Source: Euryodendron excelsum
Taxonomy: Eukaryota > Streptophyta > Magnoliopsida > Ericales > Pentaphylacaceae
NCBI GenBank assembly: GCA_033060915.1
Contig: CM065393.1
Coordinates: forward strand, 2,987,001-3,051,000
Length of the DNA: 64,000 bases
Direction of reading: 5' to 3'
Shown: one piece after another, positions 12,262 to 24,260 of the stretch
How positions within the stretch are numbered: the stretch's first letter is position 1
How the letters are laid out: the number at the start of each line of letters is the position of its first letter
Program-made: the position numbers and the translations under genes
Notes under the pieces: generated by a model
Databases searched by the model: none
Seen by the model: the letters and a program-made list of their open reading frames with translations, nothing else
What the model was told of the DNA's origin: nothing

Positions 12262-14017
12262 TGACTTGTCCCCGAAGGCGCTCTTTTTTATTCACAAGCG
12301 CACGGTTAATGGTTGTAGTTTTATCCGGGAAGTATAGAATCGTATCTCCTCAAGGACCTAGCCCAATATAGGCTATAGTACTTACCTCACACTAACCTAA
12401 CTCAGGTCGAATTGAAATTGTGCGAATTAAATCTAAAATAAAAAGGAAAATAAAATGGACCGAAAATCTTTTGGGTTTTTATGAGGGTTTTGAATTACAA
12501 ACCAATTGCGATGAAAATAAAAGTGATTACAACTAGACAATTAAATGAAAGCAAAATAAAATTAAACTTAAAGCAATTAAAAGGGAATTAGGCTCAAATG
12601 ATCCAATCACTCAATTTCATCCAAGGCTTCCAATGGGGTTTATAACTCAAATCAAACACAACATTTAAGAGTTTTTGATTTGAAAGATTTAACTTTGAAA
12701 ATCGATAATTCTCAAGCAATTGAAATTAGATACATGGTCAATGGAGAATCAAATGTTAATACCATCGATTTAACTAGGGTCAATATCAAATTTGTGGTTT
12801 ATGCATTGAATTAGTCAAACATAGTCAATAACCTAGGTTTTCTAAAGCATCTTCAATCAATTGATGGGAATAAATTTATAACAATTGTAGAGTATTTATC
12901 AAATCAAATGTCATAAATTAATACCATCAATTTGGGTGATTAAAATCCCCAAACTTAGTCAATAATTTAAGTTTTCTAAAATTTTACATATAATTACTAG
13001 GAATTTGAATTTTAGAAAAATATGGCAATTAATTCATGAGATAACTCTATTGAAATTCTTGGATTATTTGGTTAATTTTCACATTTAAACCCAATTTAAC
13101 AACTAGCTACTTGAATTCATTAGAAAAATATGTAAAAATGTAAGGAAAGCATGTAGTGATTTAAACTAAACTTTATTTGAATATTAAGAGTGTTTGGTTG
13201 AAAGAAAAATACAAAAAAATGTAAGAAAGTGAAGGACAATGAAAGAAAACTATGAATTAACTCTATACTACCCTTACAAAGATAAATCTAAGCTAAAAAT
13301 GAAAAACAATGGAAGAACTAACCTTCTTGGTGCTTCTCCCGCCACCCCTTTAGCTAAAACTAGCCCTAACTACACAAAAAAATCTATACAACTTCCCTAA
13401 AACTTAGCTTTCGACGCAAAAAATGCAATTTGAAAGTCGAAATAGCATCTGAACATACGTCAAACGGTGAGTCTGACGCGAGTCTAAAGTGCGTCTGAAC
13501 GGTGCATCTAACGTGAGCCTGAAGTGCATCTGAATGGTGTGTCTAACACGAGTCAGAAGTGCGTCCAAATGGTGCGTCTGATGTGAGTCTGAAGTGCATT
13601 CGAATAGTCCGTTTGATGACAGTTCGGACGGTATACTGTTCACTATTCGACCTAACAACCTTCCAACTCAATTTTGACCACCATAGAGCTTGTTTCAACC
13701 GATGCATATTAGACGATAAGTTGTAGCTCTTGAAGTCTGCTTTCCAATGGCACAAACATCAGCCCAATCAAACATCGGAGCCAAGATTTATGGCTAAAAT
13801 ACCGAGACGGGTTGAACTTCCCATCACCGGTTTGCTCGTTTTGTACCCGCTTTAATCATTCTTTGCGTCTATTTGCCTTTATTAGCTCTTATAACCTACA
13901 AAACACACACAAAATATAATCAAAGAAATATATAGCTAAAATAAGACAATTAACTACAATCTAAGTCTAACAATATGCGAATTAAGGGCCTATGATTACA
14001 CGTTTAGTGTGTAATCA
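12262..14017 (-). repeat. 5' LTR of the gag-only Athila-like element
   Basis: It runs in plus coordinates from TGACTTGTCC to GTGTGTAATCA. It is similar along its length to 7393-9173 and has the same array of about 45-bp units at 13430-13630 (GTGCGTCTGA-like, CpG-rich). The array lies about 380-590 bp from its transcriptional start end. Confidence 0.8.
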
Positions 14018-14139
14018 ATATCCTACTTTTGACTGGAGCGTTAAGCAAACCTGAAAAGTAACCGGGTTAAGAGTCACTGGCTCAACCGTCGGGTTTACTA
14101 GTATTAGACCATGATATAATAAATATTTAAATAAATAAA

Positions 14140-14545
14140 TTCATCTAGTCAAAATGTTAGGTCATAGTTGCACTGGGCCAACCTTGGGTTGTCTATCTTC
14201 TTCGTTGCCTCTCTTCAACCTTAGATTGTCTATCTGCTTCGTTGCCTCTCTCTCTATCTCTCTCTCTCACTCACACACACACGCACACACATGAAAGACT
14301 AAACTTAAGGAAAGTCACCCCATAATCTGCTTATTTGAGCACATGACAATGGGCAAATAGCGGCAGCTTAGTGAGCTTAACTTTAAGCAAAGTAACAAGG
14401 AGCACAATGAATATCCCCATTGTCAATAAGAGTGATTATAATTCAAAATTTCACTATTTTATAATACAGTAACGGAAGTTACATCGATTTCTAGTCGTAA
14501 GGGTTTCGTGTGATCAAGTCATCCTAAGAGCTCAAACAGGCTTTG
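14140..14545 (+). repeat. Duplicate of HKT-downstream DNA, left half (copy of 32620-33045)
   Basis: The stretch with GTTGCACTGGGCCAACCTTG, a short TC/CA microsatellite (14246-14290) and the CTAAACTTAAGGAAAGTC segment matches 32640-33045 in the same orientation. The match stops at 14545 and resumes near 15824, the two halves being split by an LTR. The TC microsatellite is far shorter than its counterpart at 32748-32810. Confidence 0.8.
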
Positions 14546-15812
14546 TGATTACACTCCAAAAAGTGTAATCTAAAGTCCCTAAATAGTTGTTGTTAGTCCA
14601 ATTAGGTTGTATATATGTTCTATTTTAGCATAATAATTGTCTTAATGAGTGATTGTGGGCATTTTGTAGGTTTCAAGGGGAAAATGGGCGCAATTGGAGC
14701 AAAAATGGCCAAATTGCATATTGACCGTACGTACGGTAGGCAACACCGTACGTATGGTGGTCCAACCATATGTACGATATCTTCTACCATATGTACGCCT
14801 ACAACCATAGAACCCAACTTCAGAGGGGGCAATTCAGCGTAGCCCTTACCATACGTACGGTGAACAGTACCGTACGTACGGTACCGACTATTTCTGTGCA
14901 AGTTTTGTAGCTATATCACTCAAAGATGATGTGATTTTTGGGGACCCATCATCAAATATAGCTGAGATTTTCTGTTAGGACGAGATATAGAGAGAGAAAG
15001 TGGGTTTATTGTATTTTTCCTTGTATTTTCTCACATTTTCTTTGTAAGCAAACACTTTTTTATTCATCAATCAATGAGAAATCTTCAATTCTTCATGCTT
15101 TCTTATATGGAATCAAGTAGCTAGACTCCCTCTTGGATGCAATTGTGAAGGTCTATCAAGAATCTTTAAGGCCTTCAATGGAGGTATATACACTTCAATG
15201 ATTCATCTTATGAAATCTTCAACTTCATCTCAATTGTGTTGTAATTCTTTAGAAAACTTAAATTCATAATCACTTTTGGTAATTTCTATGCACAATTCAT
15301 TGATTGGTATATGTATTGCACAACTTATGATTTAAACCTAAGATTCTTAACAATTGATCATCAATTACAACCAATTAAGTATGAATCCCCGCTTATATAG
15401 TCTAAATCTTCCGAATTGAGGTTTCACGGAGTGAATCCTTAATTTGAGTTATAAAACCCTCCATTGAGACATTTGTAGAGAATTGGTAGATTTGATCAAT
15501 TGTATCCAAGCCCTTTATTAATTGATTTGAATTTAGTATAATTGCTTTCAATTTCAAACGTAATTAGTTTAGTTTAGTAATTCACAACCTCTCACCATAC
15601 AAGGATTTTTGGTCTTATTTTTAGTCTAGTTCCAATTTGTTAAGTAATTCACTAATTCATCCCATTTGTTTGTTTGTTTCGGCCTTTGCCACGCCTATAT
15701 TTGGCTCGATCCTTTGGGAGAACGATACCGGTACTTGCCGGTTTATATTTCGATCGATACCCGTAAACCTTGCGGGAAGCTCAAGTTCAATTGCACATTT
15801 GACAGTGATTCA
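14546..15812 (+). mobile_element. Athila-like LTR with a 10-nt stub of internal sequence
   Basis: It starts TGATTACACTCCAAAAAGTGTAATC and ends GTGATTCA. The next bases, AGTTTTGGCA, match the start of the internal region of the element at 58419 (AGTTTTGGCACC, its primer site). So this is not a clean solo LTR: an element lost everything after the first bases of its primer binding site. Repeated CCGTACGTACGG palindromes occupy 14725-14885. The 3' part (15700-15780) has the block reading GGGAGAACGATACCGGTA that recurs inverted in the other Athila-like LTRs. It splits the HKT-block duplicate. Confidence 0.75.
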
Positions 15813-15917
15813 AGTTTTGGCAAGTCAACCCTAATACGCTCACTAATATTCAAGAAAATAGGAGGGGACAAAAGGAACAAAACTTGGCACACAAAACCCT
15901 AAACCTTAGTACTTGTG

Positions 15918-16116
15918 TTAGGCTAGTTTCCAAGCTCTACCACCATTTTTGTGGAAGTTCTTGAGCCTTCAAAAGAACATAACAAGAATTGGGATAAGTT
16001 TTCCCTTGTTGCTCCACCTTCCAACAAATCCATAATATGCATCATTATAATAGCAATCATATTTTAATCTCCGCTTACAGCTATAGCCGGTTGAGAACCC
16101 GACATTCCGATATGAA
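15918..16116 (-). pseudogene. HKT sodium transporter exon 3, orphan pseudo-exon
   Basis: The 199-bp stretch has exactly the length of exon 3 of the intact gene at 33144-33342 and the same splice acceptor position (TAG just upstream). It encodes the fourth pore loop region (NVGFSTGYSC) and the basic C-terminal tail. Two changes show it is dead: the selectivity-filter glycine before NVG is arginine (GGG to CGG), and a glycine codon in the MFFGRL stretch is a TGA stop. Exons 1 and 2 are not present to its right; similarity to the gene ends in intron 2 at about 16290. The downstream flank matches that of the intact gene, so this is a segmental duplicate and not a retrocopy. Confidence 0.9.
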
Positions 16117-16290
16117 CTATAAAATGATCACATGATCTTGAGTATGACTATGCATGAATTCCAAGCACGATAATATTTTCTGGTAGATGTTTTTCAAGGT
16201 TATAAACTTCTTATAAGTCATTTTTTTGTCTATGAATGTTTCTATCATATGTTAACTAATTCATTCTTAATTTTTGTTTTTTTTCAAAAT

Positions 16291-17619
16291 TATAGCCATT
16301 TGAAGTTTTACACCACACTCACTCCTTTGTTTTCAAATTTTTTTAAAATTTTTGTGTGCTTTTCAGTCACCCCCTAGTTTTAACCCGAAACACTTATCAA
16401 CAAGCTTATCTCATTGCGAACCCAAAATCTGCATAGCTATGCTCCCTGCTATGAACCCAAAATCATTAGAACCTAAACTAGCGTCAACCCACAAGCAAAT
16501 ACCAAAGCAAAGCATAGCTTCTATTTCCACAATAATAGAAATAATGAATCTGCAAACTTAATACTGAAATAGTAATTTTTTTTTTTTTTTATAAACAAGA
16601 AAGGTCCAAAAAAAATGAAATAGTGAATCTTCAAACTAAGACACAATTACGATGTGCATATCCATTGAAATAGTGAATTACAATTACAATTGCAATATGA
16701 AATAGTGAACCTAAAAATAAGACACAATTACAATGTGCATATCCATTCAAACGCTTTTGGTGGTTCTGGCTTTTTCTTTACTCAGCAAGTTTGTTATATA
16801 GTTTGTTTCTTTTTGGTAGTTCATTTCACGGAATTACTTACTAGATGTATTCTTGTTTTATTTTTGTACAAAACCTTGCCATATCTTGAATTGGTGGGCG
16901 AAAGTTCTGAAATGTCGATTCTTAGATGGAACTTCAAGACTAGCATGAGCAACACAATAAGCTCTTTTGATATAGGGCAGATTATGCTAGTTGGTGTTTT
17001 CTTCTTATGAAAAATTATAAGCTATTTATTTATTTCACATTATATTTTGCCATTCCATATGTACATTTACAAGTTTATATGTGTCTTTTTAACTGCCGAG
17101 GGTGGTTGAGGTTCTTAACTTATTATGCTGTGATGCTAGGGTCTATTGCCTAAACTTCTTGGTGGATCAATTCAACTCAAAGTTGATATTATTTTTTCTT
17201 ACCCTCTTTAAAGAATCAATGTAAGTGATCATCTAAGTAACAGAACAGTGTAAATGTAAACTAACATAGATTTGCACTTAGTTATATACACAAAGGTTCA
17301 AGACTAGATCAAACCTATATATTTGAGAAAATCATACCTACATATATATGAGAGAGAGAGAGGCTTACCTGGAAACAAGAAACTCTAGCAGAGTTAGTCT
17401 CAAATTGTGTGAGGTAGGAGGAGGTGGCGGCGGAAGCAACTATGGTGCTGGTGGAGGCGTAGTCTCAAGGAGGCAACGACAGTGATGAAGGCTATGGGGA
17501 AGAACAGAGGAGGAGGAGGACGAGGTTGGTGGCGCTGCTATTGGAGGCTGGTGGAGGTGTTGGCCGTGAATCCTAAATGGAGGCTAGGGGTGACACTGGT
17601 GGCCGTGAACCCTCGATAA
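16291..17619. other. Unassigned intergenic DNA
   Basis: There is no convincing gene. It holds a poly-T/poly-A stretch near 16580, AT-rich sequence, and at 17345-17600 a GA microsatellite followed by GGTGGCGG-rich DNA. That last part loosely resembles the GA-repeat plus splice-donor-like region near one end of the hAT element (51700-51880). The short frames have no recognisable product. Confidence 0.5.
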
Positions 17620-18833
17620 CTCCACCCTTCCAAAACATTCCTAGACAGTTAGGCCTACTCAATATGCCATCTAAACCAATTCCGATCCCGTTTCGGTTAA
17701 CTATGGTCAAAATGACCATTTTGCCCCTAGGTGCCCCATCACAGTATAAATCCTACCAAATGATGAAAACATCCTCTAAGACCATCCTCGAACCATCTAG
17801 CATGCTTAACATGCCACTCCAATCCATTCTGAGTCTTTTCGACCAAGTTCGATCAAAATGGGCGTTTTACCCTTGGTGGCCCGAGCATGTCCCGAAACCA
17901 TACCAGCTCTAGGTATCAAACTAGTAGATCATATCATACACTCCTGTTCAATCTAAGGTGAGTCCCATGACTCTAAACACGTCCAATTCAATGAAAGTCC
18001 CCTAGAGTATGTCGCAGACACTCCGCTAAGGTTGCCTTCTTTCTCCAATTTCCTGATTATAATGTACCTTCAAATGACTAGAGAAATGTGTAAATCAAAA
18101 AATTTTCAAAAACTTGACTATAAGTCTTTCCATCGATATAGCTCAATTGAATTGATCGCTTCCCGAAGCCCCTGATCACGTAGCTCGAAAACTACTAATT
18201 TTAAACATTTACAGAGCGTATCACAGACGTTCCGCCAATGTTGTCTTTTTCTCCAATTCCCTGATTATAACATTGTCGTGCCCCGATTTTTAGGTGTCCA
18301 AAGTCCTTTCGGTTTGGAGACAAAAAGCACGGAACTCTGTCACTAGAACTTGTCCTCCTAAAAGGATAAGTACGACTAGGTTCGAGTGGAAGATTAGTTT
18401 GATTAAGGGCTTTGTAGAAAAACAGGAGTCGTCACCTAACTAGGTTAAGGTGAGTTAGGGCACCTAAAACTAAGTGTTAATCCAAAGATTAAACCTAGGG
18501 TCTTTGGAAAAGATTTTTGAACACTCCCTCAAGTGAGGGTTTTTAAGAAAATAAGTTGTTTGGCAACCTTTGGAAAGATTTAAGCCCTTTTGAAAAATAA
18601 CTCCATTTTGGTCATTTGAAAACAGAAATCTATGGTCTGGGGGTTGGTTACGTATAGGGAAAATATCCTAAGATCATCACCCTACCCCGCCCTTTCGGTA
18701 CCTACATGTCTAATCACCCTTTTGTTCACTCACTAGAATAGCTGGTTACCATTGTCCGCTTAATATCCACTTTTAGAATTTTGAAAATAAGGTTTAGTCA
18801 TCACTTTTCGGATGAATGATGCAATGATGCAAG

Positions 18834-20416
18834 TGACTCGCTCCAAAAACTACAAAATGGAGTTAGTACCCCGCAAGAGTACGGGGGTCGCGATGAAGTA
18901 TAAACCAGTAATCCGGTATCGTTCTCTCCCAAGGGACCTAACCAAATATAGGCTCTAGCACTCAACTCACACTAATCTAGCCTAGGATCGAACTGTAATT
19001 ATGTGGGGAATTGGATCTCAAATAAAAGGAAAAAGAAAAGGACCGAAAATCTTTAGGTTTTTTTATGGGGTTTTGATTTACTAAACTAGTGCAATGAAAA
19101 TTAAAGCAATTAACTAGGCAATTGATTTAAATGTAAAGCAATTAAAATTAAAAGCTTGGATATGATTGATTCAATCCACCAATTCACAACAAGAATTTCA
19201 ATAGAAGATTTTTATAACTCAAATCAAGAATCACACAGTAAATTCTTGATTCAGAATATTTTGACCATAAAACCTTGTATTCATATTTAGTTGAGTGTAG
19301 GGATTAAACCAATTAATAGAACCCTAGAACCAAACCTTATAAATGTGCAATATTTATACTAATTGTTGAATTGTGCATAAATATTACCAAATAGGTTATG
19401 AATCTAAGTTTTCGAATAAATCCAACACCCAACCAAATAGAACTATACAAATCTATGAATAAAACTTTGAAGTTCATGAATTCCCATTGAAATACTTGAA
19501 AATCCTTGGTGGATCTTCACAATTACACCCAAGAGATGTTTAGCCACTAGAATTCATAATAAAGAACATAAATGAAGGTAAATCTAACATTAAACTAAGA
19601 AAAACTAGTATTTGGTTGCTAAGAAAGTGAGAGAAAGTGGCAAGAAAGTGAAGGAAAATACATTACAATGAAAAAAAGTTACAATTTTTACTCTTACATT
19701 AACATTACAAACATAAATCTAAGCTAAAAATACAAAAAAACATAAAAACTAACCTTGGAGAAGCCTCTCACGCCGCCCCCATGGCTGCTACAAACCCAAA
19801 AAATCTTCCTCTCCCATTTTTTTCCGAACAACACAGCTTTTAAACTTCAGATCTATATCAACCGATCGAACGGCCGATCGAACAATAATTGTAGCATTCA
19901 ATCGGTCAATTTACTGTTTTTACTGTTCACGGGTACTGTTCACCGATCGATTGGTCACTGTTCATGATCAATCGGGCACTGTTCACCGATCGATCGGCCG
20001 ATCTATCGGTAAAACACCTTCTCTGAAGTTTGCCAAACCAATCGATCGGTTACTATTCACCTGTCCACCTTGAAGCTTGATTTTGACTATCTTAGAGGCC
20101 GATTCAGCCGATGCACATTAGAGGACAAATTATAACTCTTGAAGTCTTCTTTCCAATGGTGCAAAAATTAGCTTAATCGGACATTGGAGTAAAAAGATAT
20201 GGCTAGAATACCAAGATGGGTCTAAATTTTCATGACCAAATTATTCGCCTTCATCATTCTTTGCATCAATTTGGCTTTATTAGCTCCTATAACCTACAAA
20301 ACACATAAAAAAATATAATCAAACAAATATCTAACTAAAATAAGGAAATCAACACTAATATAAATCTAACAAAGTATAAATTAAGAGCCTATGGTTACAC
20401 TTTTAGGGTGTAATCA
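18834..20416 (-). mobile_element. Athila-like solo LTR with perfect target duplication
   Basis: In plus coordinates it runs from TGACTCGCTCC to TTTTAGGGTGTAATCA. It is flanked on both sides by GCAAG (18829-18833 and 20417-20421), a perfect 5-bp target duplication. The uninterrupted sequence survives in the opposite-strand LTR near 27950-27990, which serves as the empty site. It carries CGATCGATCGG-type palindromes at 19860-20045. It is related to 7393-9173 but has a different motif array. Confidence 0.88.
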
Positions 20417-21169
20417 GCAAGTTTTTGGAAAGAAGTTTGAAAACATGGGAGTTTGAAAGGGTTTGAGATAGAAAATTTGAATTGATAGGAACTTTTGAAA
20501 AAGGGACTAGAGTTGAAATAGAAGTTATGACCGCACCATTTTAGGTTGCCTACGTATCTCATTTGGCGAGAATCAGGTCAATCATAGTTCGAGCAAGAGC
20601 CCGTTGGAAAATAGGCACATTAGGGCCTTTGGAAGGTTTAAAGAGACTTTAAGGTCTTTGAAAGTTTTGACTTAAAATTGGATGGTAGAGTGTTTTGAAA
20701 ACGTTCATGAATCAAATCAAGGAAGTTTTGGAAAAATGTTTTGGAATAATTCACGAGAGTTTTGAAAATGTTTTGAGGTCTTGTTTTGAAAACCTTGGAG
20801 GTATGACTTTGGAATGTTTTGATAAATTAGTTTTTGAAAGTGGCTTTTGAAAATGGCTAAGGGCTTGGAGTCCTAATATGGACAACCTTGGAGGTTGCTC
20901 TTGATATATTACCTTCCTTTGGGGTCTTTAACCATAAGAGGGCTATGGACACCTTAGGTTTGTAATCTTTTGAAAACATTTTTAGAAATGCCTTGAACTT
21001 GGAGTGTAGGGGATTTCAAGGGGTTATGGAGTTGGTTTTTGAGATCTCAAGAGGATAGAAGGTTTTGGAAAAATGGGTAATAGGTATAGTTTAAAATTGA
21101 AAGATCATTTAAAAAGGGTTCATGAGTTGAAACCTTGAAACATACTAACCCATGTTGTGTTAGCCTATG

Positions 21170-21420
21170 GTTAGGGGTGACCTAAGGTTAAGTTTGGCTA
21201 CGGTTGACTAACTAGAGTAGGGTTAACCTAAGGTTAAGATGACTTAGGGTTAAGTTAATTTGAGGCGAGTGAACTAGGGTCAAGTTAGCCTAGAGTTGGA
21301 TAACTAGAGCCAAGTTAACCTAGGGTTGGCCAACTAGGGTCAACTTAACCTAGGGTTAGGTAACTAGGGTCAAGTTAACCTAGGGTTGGTCAACTAGGGT
21401 CAAGTTATCCTAGGGTTAAA
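21170..21420 (+). repeat. Degenerate GGTTAACCTAGGG tandem array in the Ogre-like LTR
   Basis: Units of about 30-40 bp built on AACTAGGGTCAAGTTAACCTAGGGTT repeat several times. The inverted counterpart is at 26448-26800. It superficially resembles telomere repeats but the unit is longer and has a palindromic GTTAAC core. Confidence 0.75.
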
Positions 21421-22959
21421 TTGAAAGATGATGTTGAAATGTTGTTTGATGCACTTTTGGAAAGAGTTTTGAAAAACAAAACATGTTTTGCAATGAACTT
21501 TGGTAGGGCATCTTTTTGAAAATCATTTCCATGAAAATTTGATTCTAGCCAAGAGTATGGTTTGTATGGGTAGTGCTTGAAGACCATTCTAAGGAAGGCT
21601 CCCTCATCGTCATTATAACCAATATCTTGACAAGAGAGTAAGGGGTCAAAAATCAACATGATAACAACTTTTAAAGCACTATTTTTAATGCAAAGATGGA
21701 GATAATGAATTTTTGAAAACCATCTTTGGAAAAGGATTTTGAAAACCATTTTCCAAGGAGACCATTCCATCAAGAGAGAGTTCCTATGACCAAACAAAAA
21801 GGAGACCACTCAAGAGAGGGCTCCAAGGGGCCATTTTAACCACTAAACTTAAAAGAATGGAAACCTTGAGATTTGGAGAACTTGAAAACAATTCTTATGT
21901 AAGTCAAAATGTCATGATGCCAAAAAGAGAGTTAAGGGTTAGTAGGGGATCTTCTAGGGCATGATTTCTAAAGTCCCATCCTAAAATTCAAGGAGCCAAC
22001 TCTTGGAACTATTTTTGAAAGAAATATAGAGTTTGGAAATGGTATGGAACTAAGAGTAATGTAAGCATTATAGAACATGGTAATAAGCATAAAAATGAAA
22101 CCAAGCACACAAGACATGATCAAAATAGTAATATGCAAGGGGTCATGATCACATACAAGGCTTTTAGGCGACACCATATAAACAAAGAGCCCCTAGGCCA
22201 TACCATCTTAAAGTAGGCTAGTGAGAGATCCCCCTACACGGTGGCTCTCCCTTGCTTTCCTCTAGGCATGATCTAAGAGTCCTCTCGGCTCAAGCATGCA
22301 AGAATGGGGGGTTGAAGATGGGGATTAAAATAGAGAATGGCCTAAGTAGGCTAGGAGGGAGAAAAGAAGAGTGGGGGAAGACAAAAATGTAAAAGGGATA
22401 CCACCTTTTGTCTTCAACACACTTGTAGTCTTCAATGGATGTCTTGATTAGAGCTTGAATGACTTCAAGAAGGCTTGAAGGGCTGGAAGAGAGTGTTTAA
22501 TAGTGTACAAGGCTAAATAAGTGAAGTGTATGGCCTTTAGAGTGGTGGAATCTAGCCTAAGTGTTGGAGGGATGGAGTGTGTATAGACATTCGTACTTCT
22601 GGAGCAGTTTCAGCAGAGTTTTGCATCAATTTCGGAGTTGAAATATGCAAAGGGGGGTCTGGTATTTATAGGCAATCTGGAATAGGCCTGGCGCATGTAG
22701 CACATGCGCAGGTACTGTTCCATTGCTAGAATGACACGTGGCACCCTGTGTACTGGTTAAATCTCAACGGTTAATCTAAATTTGATCAATCTGATTAAAA
22801 TTTGAGCGCATGTAGCATATGCTCCATCACCGGGAAGGTTCGTTTAAACTTTATCTCAATAATTGAGCCAACCGGGAAGGTTTCTGGGAAATCGGTTTCA
22901 CCTGGGATGTTCTCCTAGAGCTTCCGGTGAAGTTAAATATTTTCGAAAAGTTTAAGTGG

Positions 22960-23420
22960 TGTTTGGAAGTGTGGGATATCGTCTCAGGAAACATGCGTAA
23001 AATGGCATCTTTACGGAGCGTCTGTGATATGCTCTGTGGGTGTTTGAAAGTAGCTGTTTTCGTGTCGCATGATCAAGGCCTTCGGGAAGCAACCTTTTTG
23101 ATCGGACTGTACCGATGGAAAGTACTCTGAAAACACTTTCAGGAATTCCTAGATTTATGCATTTCTCAAGTCATTTGACGGTGCGTTGTAATTGGGGAAT
23201 CAGTGGAAAAGACAATCCAGGCGAAGCGTTTGCGAGACGCTCTAGGGGTTGCTGGAAGTTGCAGTTTTTACGCCGTACAATGACGGGCTTTGGGAAGCGA
23301 TCTATTCGATTGACCCGTATCGATGGAAAGATCTGTGAACGAGCTTTCGGGAATTCTTTGATTTACATATTGCTCAAGTCATTTGACGGTGCGTTATAAC
23401 CATGGAATCGATAGAAAAGA
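22960..23420 (+). repeat. Tandem units of about 220 bp in the Ogre-like LTR
   Basis: The block ending CATTTGACGGTGCGTTATAAC recurs around 23160-23200 and 23365-23400, with intervening CGATGGAAAGATCTGTGAAC-like sequence repeated at about 23110 and 23315. Diverged inverted copies are at 17990-18270 and 24430-24700. Confidence 0.65.
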
Positions 23421-23914
23421 CAATTTAGGAGAAGCGTCTACGAGGTGCAAAAAGGAACTTTTATTGAGTCATGAGTGTTTAGTGTCATAGGCTCCTTCGT
23501 ATGTTAAACAAGGGTGTATGGCGAGACCCTCATTTCGAAATCCTAGGATCGGTGTTGTTTCGGGGCGCATTTGGATTGTTAGGGGCAAAATGGTCATTTT
23601 GACCGGGTTTGGTAAAAAATGGTTAGGAATGGTTTGGCGTGTTATGTCAAATGTACCGGGTCGTTCAGGGATGGTTTTAGGAGAGTCTTTTACCGTTCTG
23701 TGGGGTTTGTGCAGTGCTGGATGTTCAGGGGCAAAACGGTCATTTTGACAGGAGTTAACCGGAAGGCATGCGGAGTACGCCTAACAGTTTAGTAACACTT
23801 TGGAAGGGTGGACTTACCATTTTGACGGATTTTAAACTTTCTCAAAACGTGCCTGAAGGCCCCAGGGGCAGTTTTGGTCATTTTTCACCGAGTTGGGCTA
23901 GCAGGCGCTGGTGT

Positions 23915-24260
23915 TGACCTAGGTGTTGGTTCCTGAGACCACCCGATCTCGAAAAACTACCTGTGCAATATTGATCTCTAAGAACGCCTAGTCTTAGAGA
24001 GCTACCAGTAGGGTGGTGTTGGTTTCTGAGAACGCTTGGTCTTAGAAAGCTACCTGTGAGGGTGGTGTTGGTCTCTGAGAACGCTTGGTCTCGAAGAGCT
24101 ACTGAATGATGAACGTTCTACATTGATGGGCTAGCAAGTGCTAGAAGTGAACCGTCTAGAATTTTATAAGGTGTTGGTCCTAAAGATCGCCTAATCCCGG
24201 GAAGCTACCTGGATGGTGTTGGTTTCTGAGAACGCCCGGTCTGGAAAGCTGCCTGGAATG
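23915..24260 (+). repeat. Tandem GGTGTTGGTTTCTGAGAACG repeats near the LTR 3' end
   Basis: The core GGTGTTGGTTTCTGAGAACG, followed by CTTGGTCTTAGAAAGCTACC, recurs at least five times with a spacing of about 55-65 bp, more degenerate toward the right. It lies in the last 0.5 kb of the solo LTR. Confidence 0.8.

Larger units (their letters stand above)
7393..14017 (-). mobile_element. Complete non-autonomous Athila/Tat-like LTR retrotransposon (gag only)
   Basis: Two similar LTRs (7393-9173 and 12262-14017) in minus orientation enclose a 3.1 kb interior. The interior has a primer binding site next to the right-hand LTR and a G-rich polypurine stretch (reverse complement of CAACCCCCAATT, about 9174-9185) next to the left-hand one. 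It carries only gag-like fragments; no protease, reverse transcriptase, RNase H or integrase motif was found. That is the organisation known as TR-GAG or LARD-like, mobilised by pol from related elements. It sits inside the duplicated HKT-flank DNA. The five bases outside each end (AAACT and ATATC) do not match, so the borders may come from recombination between two elements, or the flanks have mutated. Confidence 0.75.

Noticed and set aside
7425..15780. Conserved GGGAGAACGATACCGG… block as a possible independent gene or ncRNA
   Set aside because: It recurs at the same place near the 3' end of all the Athila-like LTRs and is part of their R/U5 region.
16690..17010. 106-aa plus-strand frame with hydrophobic stretches
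   Set aside because: No family resemblance or splice partners, and located in unassigned AT-rich DNA; composition explains the hydrophobicity.
21170..21420. Telomere or interstitial telomeric repeats
   Set aside because: The unit is about 30-40 bp with a GTTAAC core, not the 7-bp plant telomere unit, and it occurs inside an LTR.
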